Below, piece by piece: positions 27,391 to 37,897 of a stretch of DNA of 64,000 nt. The position numbers and the translations under genes are program-made. Each line of letters opens with the position of its first letter. Position 1 is the first letter of the stretch. The notes under the pieces were generated by a model that saw only the letters and a list, made by a program, of their open reading frames with translations, did not search any database and was not told the DNA's origin. Source of the stretch: Flavobacterium hydrocarbonoxydans (GTDB taxonomy: Bacteria; Bacteroidota; Bacteroidia; Flavobacteriales; Flavobacteriaceae). The stretch lies in contig NZ_WSTB01000005.1 in the NCBI RefSeq assembly GCF_009789235.1, positions 124,001-188,000 on the forward strand, given 5' to 3'.

Positions 27391-27648
27391 AATATATATG
27401 TTGGTATTGTAAATTTAGTGAATTAGTGTTTGAAAAACAAAAATCGTACCCTTTGGAATCTCCTGTCAGCTAAGAGACAAAAAAAATAGTAATAAAAGCG
27501 TTAAAAAACGCTTAATTTATTAACTAAAAGCGGAAAAAAAGTTGTTAATAAATCATTGAAATAAGTACCAGGAAATTGTTATAAAAATTTCAAAAAACCG
27601 TATCTTGGCACGCTTTGAAACTAATATAATTATTTAATATAACAACTT

Positions 27649-30291
27649 ATGTCTGAAGGAGAAAGGTTAATTCCTATTAACATAGAGGATGAAATGAAAT
27701 CAGCTTACATCGATTATTCGATGTCAGTAATCGTATCGAGAGCACTTCCTGATGTTAGAGATGGCTTGAAACCAGTACATCGAAGAGTTCTTTATGGAAT
27801 GTATGATTTAGGAGTAACTTCAAAATCTGCTCATAAAAAATCGGCGAGAATCGTAGGAGAGGTTCTGGGTAAGTATCACCCTCACGGAGATACTTCTGTT
27901 TATGATGCTATGGTGCGTATGGCACAAGAATGGAGTTTGCGTTATTTATTAGTGGATGGACAAGGTAACTTTGGTTCTGTCGATGGAGATAGCCCTGCAG
28001 CAATGCGTTATACGGAGGCTAGAATGAAAAAGATTTCGGAAGAAATTATGGCAGATATCGAAAAAGAAACAGTTGATTTTCAATTGAACTTTGATGATAC
28101 TTTATACGAACCAAAAGTAATGCCTACACGTGTTCCTACTTTATTAGTAAATGGAGCTACTGGTATCGCAGTTGGTATGGCAACTAATATGCCTCCTCAT
28201 AACCTTACTGAAGTTATCAACGGAACATTAGCATACCTTGATAATAACGATATTGAAATAGACGAATTAATTACACATATCAAAGCTCCTGATTTTCCAA
28301 CCGGAGGTATTATATATGGTTACGAAGGTGTTCGCGAAGCATTTAAAACCGGTAGAGGGCGTATTGTAATGCGTGCTAAAGTTGGTTTTGAAGAAGTTGA
28401 TGGTAGAGAATCTATTATCGTAACCGAGATTCCTTATCAGGTTAACAAAGCCGAAATGATCAAACGTACGGCAGATTTAGTTAATGATAAAAAGATTGAA
28501 GGTATTGCGAATATTCGTGACGAATCGGATAGAAATGGTATGCGTATCGTTTATATCCTGAAACGTGATGCTACGCCAAACGTAGTTTTGAATACTTTAT
28601 ATAAGTACACTTCATTACAATCTTCTTTTAGTGTAAATAATATTGCATTGGTAAAAGGCCGCCCGCAAATGCTGAATCTGAAAGATATGATTCATTATTT
28701 TATCGAGCACCGTCACGATGTAGTAGTTCGCAGAACCCAATTTGAATTGCGTAAAGCCGAGGAAAGAGCGCATATCTTAGAAGGTTTAATTATAGCTTCG
28801 GATAATATTGATGAAGTAATTGCGTTAATTAGAGGTTCTAAAAATACTGAGGAAGCTCGTGAAAAATTAATCGAAAGATTCAAATTATCAGATATTCAGG
28901 CGCGTGCCATTGTAGAAATGCGTTTACGTCAGTTAACTGGTCTGGAACAAGACAAGTTAAGAGCGGAGTACGAAGAATTGATGAAATTAATCGATCATTT
29001 GAAAGCTTTATTGGCTGATGTTGATTTAAGAACCAATTTGATCAAAGAAGAACTAGTTGAAATTCGTGATAAATACGGAGACGAACGTCGTTCTCAAATT
29101 GAATATTCTGGTGGAGATGTTAGTATCGAAGATTTGATTGCTGATGAAAATGTGGTTATTACCATTTCGCATGCAGGTTATATCAAACGTACTAACTTAA
29201 CAGAATATAAAACTCAAAATAGAGGAGGAGTTGGGCAAAAAAGCGCCGGAACAAGAGATCAGGATTTCCTTGAACACATGTTCGTAGCAACCAACCATCA
29301 ATATATGATGTTCTTTACGCAAAAAGGAAAATGTTTCTGGATGCGTGTTTACGAAATTCCGGAAGGAAGCAAAACAGCAAAAGGTAGAGCAATCCAGAAC
29401 TTAGTAAACATCGAAAGCGATGATAAAGTAAAAGCTTTCATCTGTACGCAGGACTTAAAAGATAAAGATTATATCAATAGCCATAATCTTGTAATGGTTA
29501 CCAAACAAGGTCAGGTTAAGAAAACGTCTCTGGAGAAATATTCTAAACCTAGAGTTAATGGTGTTGCCGCGATTACGATTAAAGAAGGAGATGAATTACT
29601 AGGAGCACAGTTAACTAATGGTGAAAGCCAAATTATCTTAGCTGTTAAGTCTGGAAAATTGGTTCGTTTTGAGGAAACTAAAACGCGTCCGATGGGAAGA
29701 ACTGCTTCAGGAGTTCGTGGAATTACCTTAAAAGATGACACTGATGAAGTAATTGGTATGGTTACTGTAGATAAAAACGACATCAATGATTCGCAAATTT
29801 TGGTTGTAACCGAAAACGGATACGGAAAACGTACCAAATTAGTGGATGATGACGGAGAAGATGTTTACAGAATTACAAACCGTGGTGGAAAAGGGGTAAA
29901 AACGCTGAATATTACGGAGAAAACAGGAAAACTAATTTCTATTAGTGCTGTAACGGATGCTGATGATTTAATGATCATCAACAAGTCAGGATTGACTATC
30001 AGAATGGCTATCGAAGATTTACGTGTAATGGGACGTGCTACACAAGGTGTTAGATTGATTAACCTAAAAGGAAAAGATTCTATCGCTGCCGTTACCAAAG
30101 TAATGAAAGATGACGCTGAAGAAGTTATTGTTGATGAAGATGGAAACGTTATTGAAACAGTTACTATCGAAAGAGTAAAACCTGATTTAGAGGTTCTGGA
30201 AGATGAAGGTCCTGTTGAAGATGATGACGATGATACTGATGAAGAAATAGAGGACGAAGATGATTCAGAAGAAGAAGAATCTGAAGAATAA
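27649..30291 (+). CDS. gyrA: DNA gyrase subunit A
   Basis: 880 residues. Breaks and rejoins DNA through Tyr121 ([11 protein letters not shown]) within the A2B2 gyrase. The quinolone region reads [10 protein letters not shown], so Thr82 and Asp86 are the sites changed in resistant flavobacteria; both look wild type. The C-terminal beta-pinwheel (from about 510) contains the GyrA-box-like [10 protein letters not shown]. The last 30 residues are almost all Asp and Glu, an acidic tail of the sort that tunes supercoiling in other GyrA proteins. A plausible relaxed promoter (TATCTTGG) lies near 27600. A secreted TPR gene follows by 45 bp and may be cotranscribed. Confidence 0.98.
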   Translation: MSEGERLIPINIEDEMKSAYIDYSMSVIVSRALPDVRDGLKPVHRRVLYGMYDLGVTSKSAHKKSARIVGEVLGKYHPHGDTSVYDAMVRMAQEWSLRYLLVDGQGNFGSVDGDSPAAMRYTEARMKKISEEIMADIEKETVDFQLNFDDTLYEPKVMPTRVPTLLVNGATGIAVGMATNMPPHNLTEVINGTLAYLDNNDIEIDELITHIKAPDFPTGGIIYGYEGVREAFKTGRGRIVMRAKVGFEEVDGRESIIVTEIPYQVNKAEMIKRTADLVNDKKIEGIANIRDESDRNGMRIVYILKRDATPNVVLNTLYKYTSLQSSFSVNNIALVKGRPQMLNLKDMIHYFIEHRHDVVVRRTQFELRKAEERAHILEGLIIASDNIDEVIALIRGSKNTEEAREKLIERFKLSDIQARAIVEMRLRQLTGLEQDKLRAEYEELMKLIDHLKALLADVDLRTNLIKEELVEIRDKYGDERRSQIEYSGGDVSIEDLIADENVVITISHAGYIKRTNLTEYKTQNRGGVGQKSAGTRDQDFLEHMFVATNHQYMMFFTQKGKCFWMRVYEIPEGSKTAKGRAIQNLVNIESDDKVKAFICTQDLKDKDYINSHNLVMVTKQGQVKKTSLEKYSKPRVNGVAAITIKEGDELLGAQLTNGESQIILAVKSGKLVRFEETKTRPMGRTASGVRGITLKDDTDEVIGMVTVDKNDINDSQILVVTENGYGKRTKLVDDDGEDVYRITNRGGKGVKTLNITEKTGKLISISAVTDADDLMIINKSGLTIRMAIEDLRVMGRATQGVRLINLKGKDSIAAVTKVMKDDAEEVIVDEDGNVIETVTIERVKPDLEVLEDEGPVEDDDDDTDEEIEDEDDSEEEESEE

Positions 30292-30336
30292 ATTTCTAAA
30301 AACAATTATAAAAATTAAATACACAAATTGAATACT

Positions 30337-31605
30337 ATGAAAAGTAAATATGTAATACTTGCGTCAGCTTTATTGATTTCAGTAGCTACTTTTGCTCAAA
30401 AAGATCAGATTAAAAGCGCAGAAAAAGCCTTAAAAAGTGGAGATGCGCAGGGAGCTTTGGCTATATTAAAAGACGCTGAAAATTTGGTTGTAAATGCCAA
30501 AGACACTGAACAGGCACAATATTATTTTGTAAAAGGTAATGCTTATTTAGATTTAGCTAATAAAAAAATCGAAGAAGGTAAAAATTTATCTCAGGCAGCT
30601 GATAGTTACAAAAAATTAATTGACGTTGAAAAAGCATCTGGAAAACAGAAATATTCTACTCAGGCAGCTACTTCAATTACGCAGATTAAAGGAAGCTTAA
30701 TTAACTCTGCAATTGCGGATACACAAGCTAGCAAACACGCAGATGGAGCAAAAAAACTATATGAGGCTTATTCATTAGATAAAAAAGATACAATCAATTT
30801 GTATTATGCAGCTTCAACAGCAGTAAACTCTCAGGATTACGATCTTGCTTTGCCAATGTATGAAGAATTGAAAAATTTAAACTATTCTGGAAAAGGAACA
30901 AGTTATACGGCTACGAATATTGCTTCTGGAGAGGAACAAGGTTTCAATACAGCTAACGAAAGAGATTTGGCTGTTAAATTAAAAACTCACGATAAGCCTA
31001 AAACAGAAGCGATTCCTTCAAAAAGAGGAGAGATTTTCAAAAATTATGCTCTGATTTTAGTTCAGAAAGGTCGTGTTGAAGATGCTAAAAAAGCGATTGC
31101 CGATGCTAAAAAAGCTAATCCGGAAGATAGCTCTTTAATTCTTACTGAGGCTAATCTTTATCTTGAGACTAAAGATTTTGATACCTACAAAAAATTGGTT
31201 GAAGAAGCTTTACAAAAAGATCCAAACAACGCTGATTTGATTTTTAATTTAGGAGTAATTAGCGCTAATGCTAAAAATCCTGCTGATGCTGAAAAATATT
31301 ATTTGAAAGCGATCGAAATCAATCCAAATTATACAAACGCTTACCTTAACCTTGCTGCTTTAAAATTAGAGGCAGAGAAGCCAATCATTGACGAAATGAA
31401 TAAATTGGGAACTTCTGCAAAAGATATGAAGCGTTATGATGTATTAAAAACACAAAGAGAAAATGTTTTTAAAGGAGTGATTCCATACCTTAAAAAAGCA
31501 AACGAATTAGATCCTAAAAACGAAGATGTTTCTAAAACATTGTTAGGAGTTTATAGTGCTCTTGAAATGACTGCTGAAGCAAAAGCATTGAAAGCTACAA
31601 TGTAG
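30337..31605 (+). CDS. Secreted tetratricopeptide repeat protein
   Basis: 422 residues from the ATG at 30337; a TTG nine bases earlier is less likely. The Sec signal is MKSKYVILASALLISVATFA with cleavage after AQ. The rest is helical TPR-like sequence, for example NADLIFNLGVISANAKNPAD then AEKYYLKAIEINPNYTNAYL near the end. It is probably periplasmic and a protein-interaction scaffold. It follows gyrA closely in many Bacteroidota, but no functional tie is known. Confidence 0.88.
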   Translation: MKSKYVILASALLISVATFAQKDQIKSAEKALKSGDAQGALAILKDAENLVVNAKDTEQAQYYFVKGNAYLDLANKKIEEGKNLSQAADSYKKLIDVEKASGKQKYSTQAATSITQIKGSLINSAIADTQASKHADGAKKLYEAYSLDKKDTINLYYAASTAVNSQDYDLALPMYEELKNLNYSGKGTSYTATNIASGEEQGFNTANERDLAVKLKTHDKPKTEAIPSKRGEIFKNYALILVQKGRVEDAKKAIADAKKANPEDSSLILTEANLYLETKDFDTYKKLVEEALQKDPNNADLIFNLGVISANAKNPADAEKYYLKAIEINPNYTNAYLNLAALKLEAEKPIIDEMNKLGTSAKDMKRYDVLKTQRENVFKGVIPYLKKANELDPKNEDVSKTLLGVYSALEMTAEAKALKATM

Positions 31606-31630
31606 TTTTGAGCTAAATTTCAATATTTTT

Positions 31631-31683
31631 AAAATTCCAAATTCCAATTATGCTCAGCATTCTTTTGGAATTTGGAATTTTTT
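31631..31683. terminator. Bidirectional terminator built of AATTCCAAATTCC words
   Basis: AAAATTCCAAATTCCAA pairs with TTGGAATTTGGAATTTT over 17 bp with a 17-nt loop, followed by T. It lies between the convergent TPR and osmC genes. Confidence 0.8.
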
Positions 31684-31708
31684 ATTGGACTTTTTTCTGG
31701 TTTAACCT

Positions 31709-32128
31709 TTAATTGATTAAGCTTGCAGAAAGCGTAATAGTAGTATTTAAAAGTTTAGAAATCGGACAAATTTCTTTTGCTTTTGCAGCTGTTGCTTCAA
31801 ATTCTTCAGCTGAGATGGAAGGAACTTTTCCTTTTAAATCTAAATGAATTAAAGTAATGGTTCCGTCTTCAAAAGTGACTGTGGCTTCTGTAGATAAATC
31901 ATCTGCTACAAAGCCAGCTTCATTCAGTAAAAAACTTAATTGCATCGTAAAACAACCTGAATGAGCTGCTGCAACCAATTCCTCCGGATTTGTTCCAACT
32001 CCTTCAGCAAATCGGGTTTTAAATGATAATTGTGCTTTATCTAATGTCGTACTTTGCGTACTGATAGTTCCTTTTCCTTCCATGCCGCTTCCTTGCCAGT
32101 TAGCATTTGCTTTTCTTGTAAATTTCAT
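31709..32128 (-). CDS. osmC: OsmC family peroxiredoxin
   Basis: 139 residues. Reduces organic hydroperoxides in the cytoplasm with two cysteines: Cys59 in AAHSGCFTM (peroxidatic) and Cys121 in KEICPISKLLN (resolving). The N-terminal beta part (ANWQGSGMEGKGTISTQSTT) and the GVGTNPEELVAAA segment are characteristic of the OsmC rather than Ohr subgroup. Its reductant, usually a lipoylated protein or thioredoxin, is not nearby. Monocistronic by context, with terminators on both sides of its neighbourhood. Confidence 0.94.
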   Translation of the reverse strand: MKFTRKANANWQGSGMEGKGTISTQSTTLDKAQLSFKTRFAEGVGTNPEELVAAAHSGCFTMQLSFLLNEAGFVADDLSTEATVTFEDGTITLIHLDLKGKVPSISAEEFEATAAKAKEICPISKLLNTTITLSASLIN

Positions 32129-32247
32129 GTTATAATTTTTTTAGATTAATAATGTATTGAGAATCAAATTGTTCTATTCTATCAAATATAAGCAATATTT
32201 TAAATTATCGTTTTATGTTTTTGTTACTTAAAGAATAATTCTACAAA

Positions 32248-32281
32248 AAAAGGTGCAATAATTTCTCATTGCACCTTTTTG
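32248..32281 (-). terminator. Terminator of the DUF349 gene
   Basis: AAAAGGTGCAAT and ATTGCACCTTTT form a perfect stem with an 8-nt loop, about 20 bases after the DUF349 stop. A-runs on the left become a U tail on the minus strand. Confidence 0.85.
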
Positions 32282-32299
32282 TATTTAGAATGTGTTTTT

Positions 32300-34285
32300 T
32301 TATTCCTGACCTAAATTGCGTAATTGTTTCAGTTTGTCTTTCCAGACATCAAGACTTTCTTTATGAATGGCAATGTTTTTGCGAACTTCCAGGACAATTG
32401 AATTCTCTTTTTTAGCATTTTTAGTATTCGTAAAAAACTGTATGTTGTTTTCTAATTGAAAAATTTCATTCTGAACTTCTTCAATTTTACGCATTAAGAA
32501 AATCTTTTCGTTGTCTAATTTTCTGGTATCATTGCTTCCTGATAAAGAGTCAATTCTATTAGAAAAACGCATCATTTCGGTTTCTTTTTTACTCAAACTT
32601 AGTTTTTCAAAAAGAGCATCCAGAATTTTATTGAATTTTCCTTCGATGTGGCGTCTTCCAAAAGGAACTTTTCCATAACCTTTCCAGATTTCGATATGTT
32701 GTTTTATTGCATCTAAATCTGTTTTGTGATCACCGGTTAATTGGTAAGCTCTTAAAATATCTAAATAGGCTTTTTTATTATCAAAAGCAGCTACTTCATC
32801 GACATTTTCTTCAGATTTGTGTTCTTTTAATTTGTCAAAATAATGGTTGCAGGCATCTTTAAATTCTTTCCAGATTTTGTCTGAATATTTTTTAGGAACA
32901 TGCCCAATTTGTTTCCACTCTTCCTGAATTTGTTTCATGATTGGAGTAGTGGCACCAAAGTCGGTACTTTCCTGTAGCTCTTTGGCTTTAGCAACCAATG
33001 CCATTTTTTTGTTTAAATTATCGTTTTGGTCTTTTTTAATGTCTTTGTAAAACGAATTTTTAAAAGAATTAAAATTTCTAACAGCGGTTTTAAATGCCGC
33101 CCAGGTTTCTTCATTTACTTCAGATGGTACTTTCCCGGCAGCAAAAAACTCATTTCTTAAAGCTTCTACTTTCTGAATTTGAACCAGCCATTGTGAGTGA
33201 GCATTTACTTTTTCAGTTGCCAGCACTTCAATTTTGGTGATAATTTCTTTCTTAACTTCAAGATTTTTTTGTTCGTTGGCTCTTTGACTTTCGAATAAAA
33301 CCTCACGTTTGTCATGAATCTTTTTAGTCAGTTCACTAAATCTGTTCCAGATTACATCACGGTGTTCTTTAGAAACAGGTCCGATATCTTCTTTCCATAT
33401 TCTATGTAAATCCTGCAATTCACGGAAAGCTTTACTAATGTCAGTTTCTTCTACTAATGCCTCAACGCGGGCTATAATTTTTTGCTTTTGCTCCAGATTG
33501 TATTTAAAATCCAAATCTCTTGCTTCACGGTCTAAGTGTAAATAATCATAGAAATTCTCTACATGAAAGTGATAATTATTCCAAACATGATTGTATTTAT
33601 CTTTCGGAATTGGGCCTGCATTTTTCCATCTTTCTCTCAAATCATTAAAATGTTTCAGAGTATCCTTGATGTTTTCCTGAGGGTTTATAAGTTCTTTTAG
33701 TTCCTCAACTATTGCTAGCCGATTTTCTAAATTCGATTTTAAATTGGTTTGTAAATGCTTAAAATGAGCATTTCTTTTTTCTCTAAATACATTGTAGTAT
33801 TCATCAAACTTCGATTTTAAAGGAGAATGATATTCAAATTCTTCGTTAGGATCTTGATTTGAAGCATTAAATTCTTCTCTTTTTTCGTCTAAAAGGTGAG
33901 TGAATTGTAATGAAAATGATTTTTTAATTTCCTCAATATGATCTTTTACAGACATTACTTTGTCTGTGTTTACTAGTTTTTTTAGTTCATCTACTAAGGC
34001 ATCTAAAGTAAACGTATCATAATCCTGCATTGGGATATCATGACGTTCTTTAAGTGTTTCATCTTCACTTTCCTCGGCATTAGAATTTATTATAGCATCT
34101 AAAGCCTCCTGATGTTCTGCATCAGCTGATGCGTTTTCAGGCTCATTTTCAGAAACTGTCGTTGCATTTTCTGGCTCAATTGCCGAAGTAGTTTCTATTG
34201 AAGCATCAGTTTGTGTAGAATCAGTTGTATCGATTTCTAATTTTCCATCTGCTTCCTGCAGGTTATCATTCTTTTCTTCTAACAT
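32300..34285 (-). CDS. DUF349 repeat protein
   Basis: 661 residues. The first 110 are acidic and low in complexity (many Glu, Asp, Thr, Ala). Then several DUF349 units repeat at about 75-residue spacing, each with a W-K-x-x-G-P/V core: RERWKNAGPIPKDKYNHVWN, HRIWKEDIGPVSKEHRDVIW, EEWKQIGHVPKKYSDKIWKE, IEIWKGYGKVPFGRRHIEGK. The end is a coiled coil (MRKIEEVQNEIFQLENNIQF). The family is linked to the recombination- and stress-related E. coli protein YicH-like/DUF349 group, with no firm biochemistry. Probably a cytoplasmic helical scaffold. Single gene with its own terminator. Confidence 0.9.
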   Translation of the reverse strand: MLEEKNDNLQEADGKLEIDTTDSTQTDASIETTSAIEPENATTVSENEPENASADAEHQEALDAIINSNAEESEDETLKERHDIPMQDYDTFTLDALVDELKKLVNTDKVMSVKDHIEEIKKSFSLQFTHLLDEKREEFNASNQDPNEEFEYHSPLKSKFDEYYNVFREKRNAHFKHLQTNLKSNLENRLAIVEELKELINPQENIKDTLKHFNDLRERWKNAGPIPKDKYNHVWNNYHFHVENFYDYLHLDREARDLDFKYNLEQKQKIIARVEALVEETDISKAFRELQDLHRIWKEDIGPVSKEHRDVIWNRFSELTKKIHDKREVLFESQRANEQKNLEVKKEIITKIEVLATEKVNAHSQWLVQIQKVEALRNEFFAAGKVPSEVNEETWAAFKTAVRNFNSFKNSFYKDIKKDQNDNLNKKMALVAKAKELQESTDFGATTPIMKQIQEEWKQIGHVPKKYSDKIWKEFKDACNHYFDKLKEHKSEENVDEVAAFDNKKAYLDILRAYQLTGDHKTDLDAIKQHIEIWKGYGKVPFGRRHIEGKFNKILDALFEKLSLSKKETEMMRFSNRIDSLSGSNDTRKLDNEKIFLMRKIEEVQNEIFQLENNIQFFTNTKNAKKENSIVLEVRKNIAIHKESLDVWKDKLKQLRNLGQE

Positions 34286-34660
34286 TTTAAAATGTTTAAG
34301 GTTTGTATTTTAAGAGAGCGAAAGATAGTAAAGGAGTTTCTAAATACAAAATAAATCCTTTGTTAATAGCTTATTTTGCTATGAAATTCTTAATTATACA
34401 TCCATTTGTGAGTTATGATATGAATTTTACTTTTAAAATTTTAATTTAAATTCAAAAAAATAACATTATGTTGAAAAGCAATTTTAGAGTTTACAGTACA
34501 TAGTTTTGCGGACTTTACTTTGAAAATGTATTTGTTGTTTTAAGTAAATATAATTCTGTGCTCTTTTGTAAAAAACTTTGCGAAACTTTGTGTTAGATTT
34601 TGTCCAAAAATTAAAAAGGATTTTAAATTCGGTAAACTTTGTCTTAAACCAAAAACAGAT
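34286..34660. other. Intergenic gap without a gene
   Basis: 375 bp of AT-rich sequence. The only pattern is a TTTGCGAAACTTTGTG word cluster near 34575. I see no ORF with a start and no RNA gene. Confidence 0.6.
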
Positions 34661-35407
34661 TTAAAATAAAATTAGAACTCCAACCTCTAATCCATAATTA
34701 TACGATCTGTCTTTTCCAAAGCCTAAACTCGGATGAATGTATATTAAGTTGTTTGGGGTGATTTTTCTACCAAATTCTACAAAAGCATTATTTTGATAGC
34801 CTTCGATAGTACTATTATATCGAAAAGCTACATCGGCTGCAATCCAGTTTTTATTAAAAAAGTGTAACACGACATTCTCAAAAGCTGTAGTATTTATGTC
34901 GGCTCGATTACTCGCACCTGCAAAACTGGCCTGATATTCTAATGAAGCAATCCAAAGAAATTTTTTCTGTTTAAAATATTTGCCATAGAAAATTGTCGGG
35001 ATAACCACCCATTTTCCGGTTCCAAAAGCAGGATCTGAAGCAGAATTTGAAACGACTCTGGCACGAAAGGCTATGCCGTTACTCCTTTCTAAATACGGGA
35101 TATAACTAATTCCGACTCCCACATCGCCAATTCCGGATTTATTGATTGAATTGGTGTTTGTAGAAATCAAAGGAACATCAAACCTTAAATTCCAGGCTTT
35201 GTTGGCAATTGGGTGCAAAAAACGCAATTGAGTAGTATTGAAGGAGCCACTGTCAGTATCTAAATATTCGTTAAAAAATAAAATAGTTTTTAAAAAATAA
35301 TGATATCTGGCCTCAGAAAACGGACTGTTTTTTGCGATAGTGTCTTGCGCTTTAACCGAAAATGAAACAAGAAAACTTAGTAAGAAAAGTAAATGTATTT
35401 TCTTCAT
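34661..35407 (-). CDS. Outer-membrane beta-barrel protein (Phenol_MetA_deg-like)
   Basis: 248 residues with a Sec signal ending SVKAQ. The mature part has alternating strands and ends with a terminal Phe (GLEVGVLILF), the C-terminal signature recognised by the BAM complex. The segment LRFDVPLISTNTNSINKSGI, then GDVGVGISYIPY resembles the transporter-like family named after MetA of phenol degradation. Substrate unknown. It is preceded by aroE on the same strand by 66 bp, but no functional tie is evident. Confidence 0.8.
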   Translation of the reverse strand: MKKIHLLFLLSFLVSFSVKAQDTIAKNSPFSEARYHYFLKTILFFNEYLDTDSGSFNTTQLRFLHPIANKAWNLRFDVPLISTNTNSINKSGIGDVGVGISYIPYLERSNGIAFRARVVSNSASDPAFGTGKWVVIPTIFYGKYFKQKKFLWIASLEYQASFAGASNRADINTTAFENVVLHFFNKNWIAADVAFRYNSTIEGYQNNAFVEFGRKITPNNLIYIHPSLGFGKDRSYNYGLEVGVLILF

Positions 35408-35473
35408 AACTACCTATTTATGAGTAGTCTAATTTACGAAAATTACTTTAGCTTTTTATTTGTAAGTAAAAAA

Positions 35474-36223
35474 TTATTTGTTCCAGATTTTCCAGGCTTT
35501 TTCGGCTTGAAAAATAAGCATATCGTAGCCGTTTTTGATCACTGCTCCGTTAGCTTTGGCTTTCTTTAAAAAAGTAGTTTCTTCGGGGTTATAAATCAAA
35601 TCGTAAGCAATGTGCTTTTCGGTAAAAAACTCATAAGGTAAATTGGGTGAAGCTTCAATATTTGGGCTTGTGCCAACGGGTGTACAATTGATGATGATTT
35701 GAAAATTATCAAAAGTGGTCGCATTGATTAAATCATAATCAATGATGTTTTCTTTGGCTTCACGAGAAACAAAAGTGTACAAAATATCCAATTCATCCAA
35801 AGCAAAAGCAACGCCTTTTGATGCGCCTCCTGTGCCTAGAATTAATGCTTTTTTATGATGTTCTTTTAGTAATGGTTTTAATGATTTTTTGAAGCCATAA
35901 TAATCGGTGTTGTAGCCTTTTAATTTTCCGTTTTTGGTAAATTTAATAGTGTTTACAGCACCAATTAAAGCTGCTTTTTTTGATAATTTATCTAAGAAAG
36001 GAATGACTTGTTCTTTGTACGGAATCGTAACATTTAAACCTTTTAAATCAGGATTGTTTTTTACCAGTTCAGTAAAATAATTAATTTCAGAAATGTCAAA
36101 GTTTTCGTAGCTGTTGCCTTCAAAAACTTCGTCTTTAAATTTTTCTGTAAAATATCCTTTTGAAAAAGAATAACTAATATTACGGCCTAATAAGCCAAAT
36201 CGTCTTCTTAAAATGTCAATCAT
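35474..36223 (-). CDS. aroE: Shikimate dehydrogenase
   Basis: 249 residues. Reduces 3-dehydroshikimate with NADPH in aromatic amino acid synthesis. The substrate site is visible in FGLLGRNISYSFSKGYF, GLNVTIPYKEQVIPFLD (catalytic Lys) and GYNTDYYGF (Asp). The Rossmann loop is ALILGTGGASKGVAFAL. The C-terminal GYDMLIFQAEKAWKIW is the closing helix. The start ATG overlaps the TPR stop as TAATG, so the two are translationally coupled. Confidence 0.96.
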   Translation of the reverse strand: MIDILRRRFGLLGRNISYSFSKGYFTEKFKDEVFEGNSYENFDISEINYFTELVKNNPDLKGLNVTIPYKEQVIPFLDKLSKKAALIGAVNTIKFTKNGKLKGYNTDYYGFKKSLKPLLKEHHKKALILGTGGASKGVAFALDELDILYTFVSREAKENIIDYDLINATTFDNFQIIINCTPVGTSPNIEASPNLPYEFFTEKHIAYDLIYNPEETTFLKKAKANGAVIKNGYDMLIFQAEKAWKIWNK

Positions 36224-37620
36224 TATTGTTTTTTATGTTTTGCAATATAATTTTGTACTGTTTTTTTTGCCCAAACCACAGGAAATAAATCTTCAATTAA
36301 TATATAATTATCGAAGTTTAATCGTAAACCATTACTTAGGTGAAATTTTGCTTTTGTGTTGTCCTGAAGCATAAAATAGAGACCAGCCAAACGATATTCG
36401 ATTTCGTTTTCTTCCGGAAAGTATTCTGTTGCTTGCAACAATGTTTGTACTGCACTGTCAAATTCGCCTAAAAACTGAAGAATATCAACCCAAAACAACC
36501 AGGTATCCAGTTCGCAATCACCAAATTCTACGGCTTTTCTGTATCCAAATTCAGCTTCTTCAAAAAAGTTCATTTGTTTGTTGATCGTTGCGTAACGTTT
36601 CCAGTACAAACGATTCTGATTGTCGATTGCCAATGCTTTATTGACAAAAAATAATGCTTTTTGAAAGTTTTTCTGGCGTACATAAAAGTCTGTAATCGCA
36701 ATCCAGCCTTTGTCTAAAAGCGGATCTTCGTGTACGGTTTGGTTGTAATATTTTAAAGCCAGAACTGCGTTACCCAGTTTTTCGTAACATTTACCAATTC
36801 GAAGTAAAGCATAAGAAGTCGCATCGTCTAGTTCGATGGTGCGGTTGTAGCTTTCTATTGCTTCCGCATATTTTTTTAGGCGTTCGTTGGCTTTTGCTTT
36901 TTCCATAAAAGCACCCAAAAACTCATCATCAATAAGCGTTGCGTAGTCAAATGCACGAATCGCTTCTTCGTATTCTTTTACGCCATAATGCAAACGTCCC
37001 AGCTGATGCCAGGCGATTTCGCTGTACGGGTTTTTGTTAATGTATTCGTTAAGATAAGTAATGGCTTCCTGGTTTTGATCTAAAAATTCAAAACAATATA
37101 CCACATTATACAAGGCCGATTGGTCTTCTAAATCTTCTTCAAGACATTTTATAAAACTGTCTTTTGCCATCTCAAGGTTATCCATAAACAGATATTCCAT
37201 TCCGATTAAGTTGTACACGTCGGCGTAGTCATCTGTATATTGCAGGGCAATTTTAAGCAATTCTACGGCTTTCTCGTGTTGGTCTCTCTTGGAATAAATA
37301 TTGGCTTTCTGGATGTAAATTTCCTCGTTGTTCGGTTCTATTGCATACAACTCGTTTAATAACTTCTCAGCAATTTCGAGTTTGTCATCGTAAACCAGCA
37401 TTTCTACTTGTACTAATTTTAAGCCTGTAGATTTTGGGTGTTGGTCTAATGCAAGTTTTAAGGCCTTTTTTGCTAAATTAGCCTTACCTATGTCTAAATA
37501 ATGAAGAATTATTTCTTCGAATTCTTCAGAATCAAAAAAGAGAACTTTGTTGGTTTTCAACATCGACTCAAATTTGGATAGGGATAGGTTATAATCTTCT
37601 TCTTCGTTGCTTAATTGCAT
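36223..37620 (-). CDS. Tetratricopeptide repeat protein coupled to aroE
   Basis: 465 residues, no signal peptide, so cytoplasmic. About ten consecutive TPR units run from residue 40 to the end, for example AEKLLNELYAIEPNNEEIYI, AIRAFDYATLIDDEFLGAFM and AIESYNRTIELDDATSYALL. It contains no catalytic domain. The stop codon shares one base with the aroE start (TAATG). Such coupling with aroE is frequent in Flavobacteriia, but a link to aromatic synthesis is not established. Confidence 0.9.
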   Translation of the reverse strand: MQLSNEEEDYNLSLSKFESMLKTNKVLFFDSEEFEEIILHYLDIGKANLAKKALKLALDQHPKSTGLKLVQVEMLVYDDKLEIAEKLLNELYAIEPNNEEIYIQKANIYSKRDQHEKAVELLKIALQYTDDYADVYNLIGMEYLFMDNLEMAKDSFIKCLEEDLEDQSALYNVVYCFEFLDQNQEAITYLNEYINKNPYSEIAWHQLGRLHYGVKEYEEAIRAFDYATLIDDEFLGAFMEKAKANERLKKYAEAIESYNRTIELDDATSYALLRIGKCYEKLGNAVLALKYYNQTVHEDPLLDKGWIAITDFYVRQKNFQKALFFVNKALAIDNQNRLYWKRYATINKQMNFFEEAEFGYRKAVEFGDCELDTWLFWVDILQFLGEFDSAVQTLLQATEYFPEENEIEYRLAGLYFMLQDNTKAKFHLSNGLRLNFDNYILIEDLFPVVWAKKTVQNYIAKHKKQ

Positions 37621-37810
37621 ACTTTGTTTTTTTGAAATTAGCCTGTTATAAATTTAGGCAACCATATTTTGTTGTGAGGAAAGGAAATTAATTGTTTTGA
37701 ACAATTTAATTAACAATATGGATAGAATTTTGATTCTATTTTAAGTTGTAATCTTCTAATTTTTAAAAGATCAATTGGATTATTATTCTGAAACTTATTT
37801 TTAACTGAGT

Positions 37811-37893
37811 GCCCTAGCCCTGATAGTAGCGATATCCTTTTGCTTTTTTCTTTAAAAAGCAAAAGATAAAGCGGATAGCAGGAAATAGCTCCT
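37811..37893 (+). repeat. Dispersed 85-bp hairpin element, copy 3
   Basis: Same element as at 2576. The central stem (37837-37865) is CTTTTGCTTTTT with AAAAAGCAAAAG around TCTTT: a GC pair replaces the G-C or A-T pairs of other copies and stays matched. It ends 4 bp after the aminotransferase stop at 37898, on the opposite strand. Confidence 0.85.
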
Positions 37894-37897
37894 AATT

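Noticed and set aside
27895..27925. Quinolone-resistance change in GyrA
   Set aside because: Thr82 and Asp86 are the wild-type residues known for flavobacteria, not resistance variants.
29865..30305. Ser-rich minus-strand ORF inside gyrA
   Set aside because: Shadow of the acidic GyrA tail: GAA/GAT codons read as Ser codons on the other strand.
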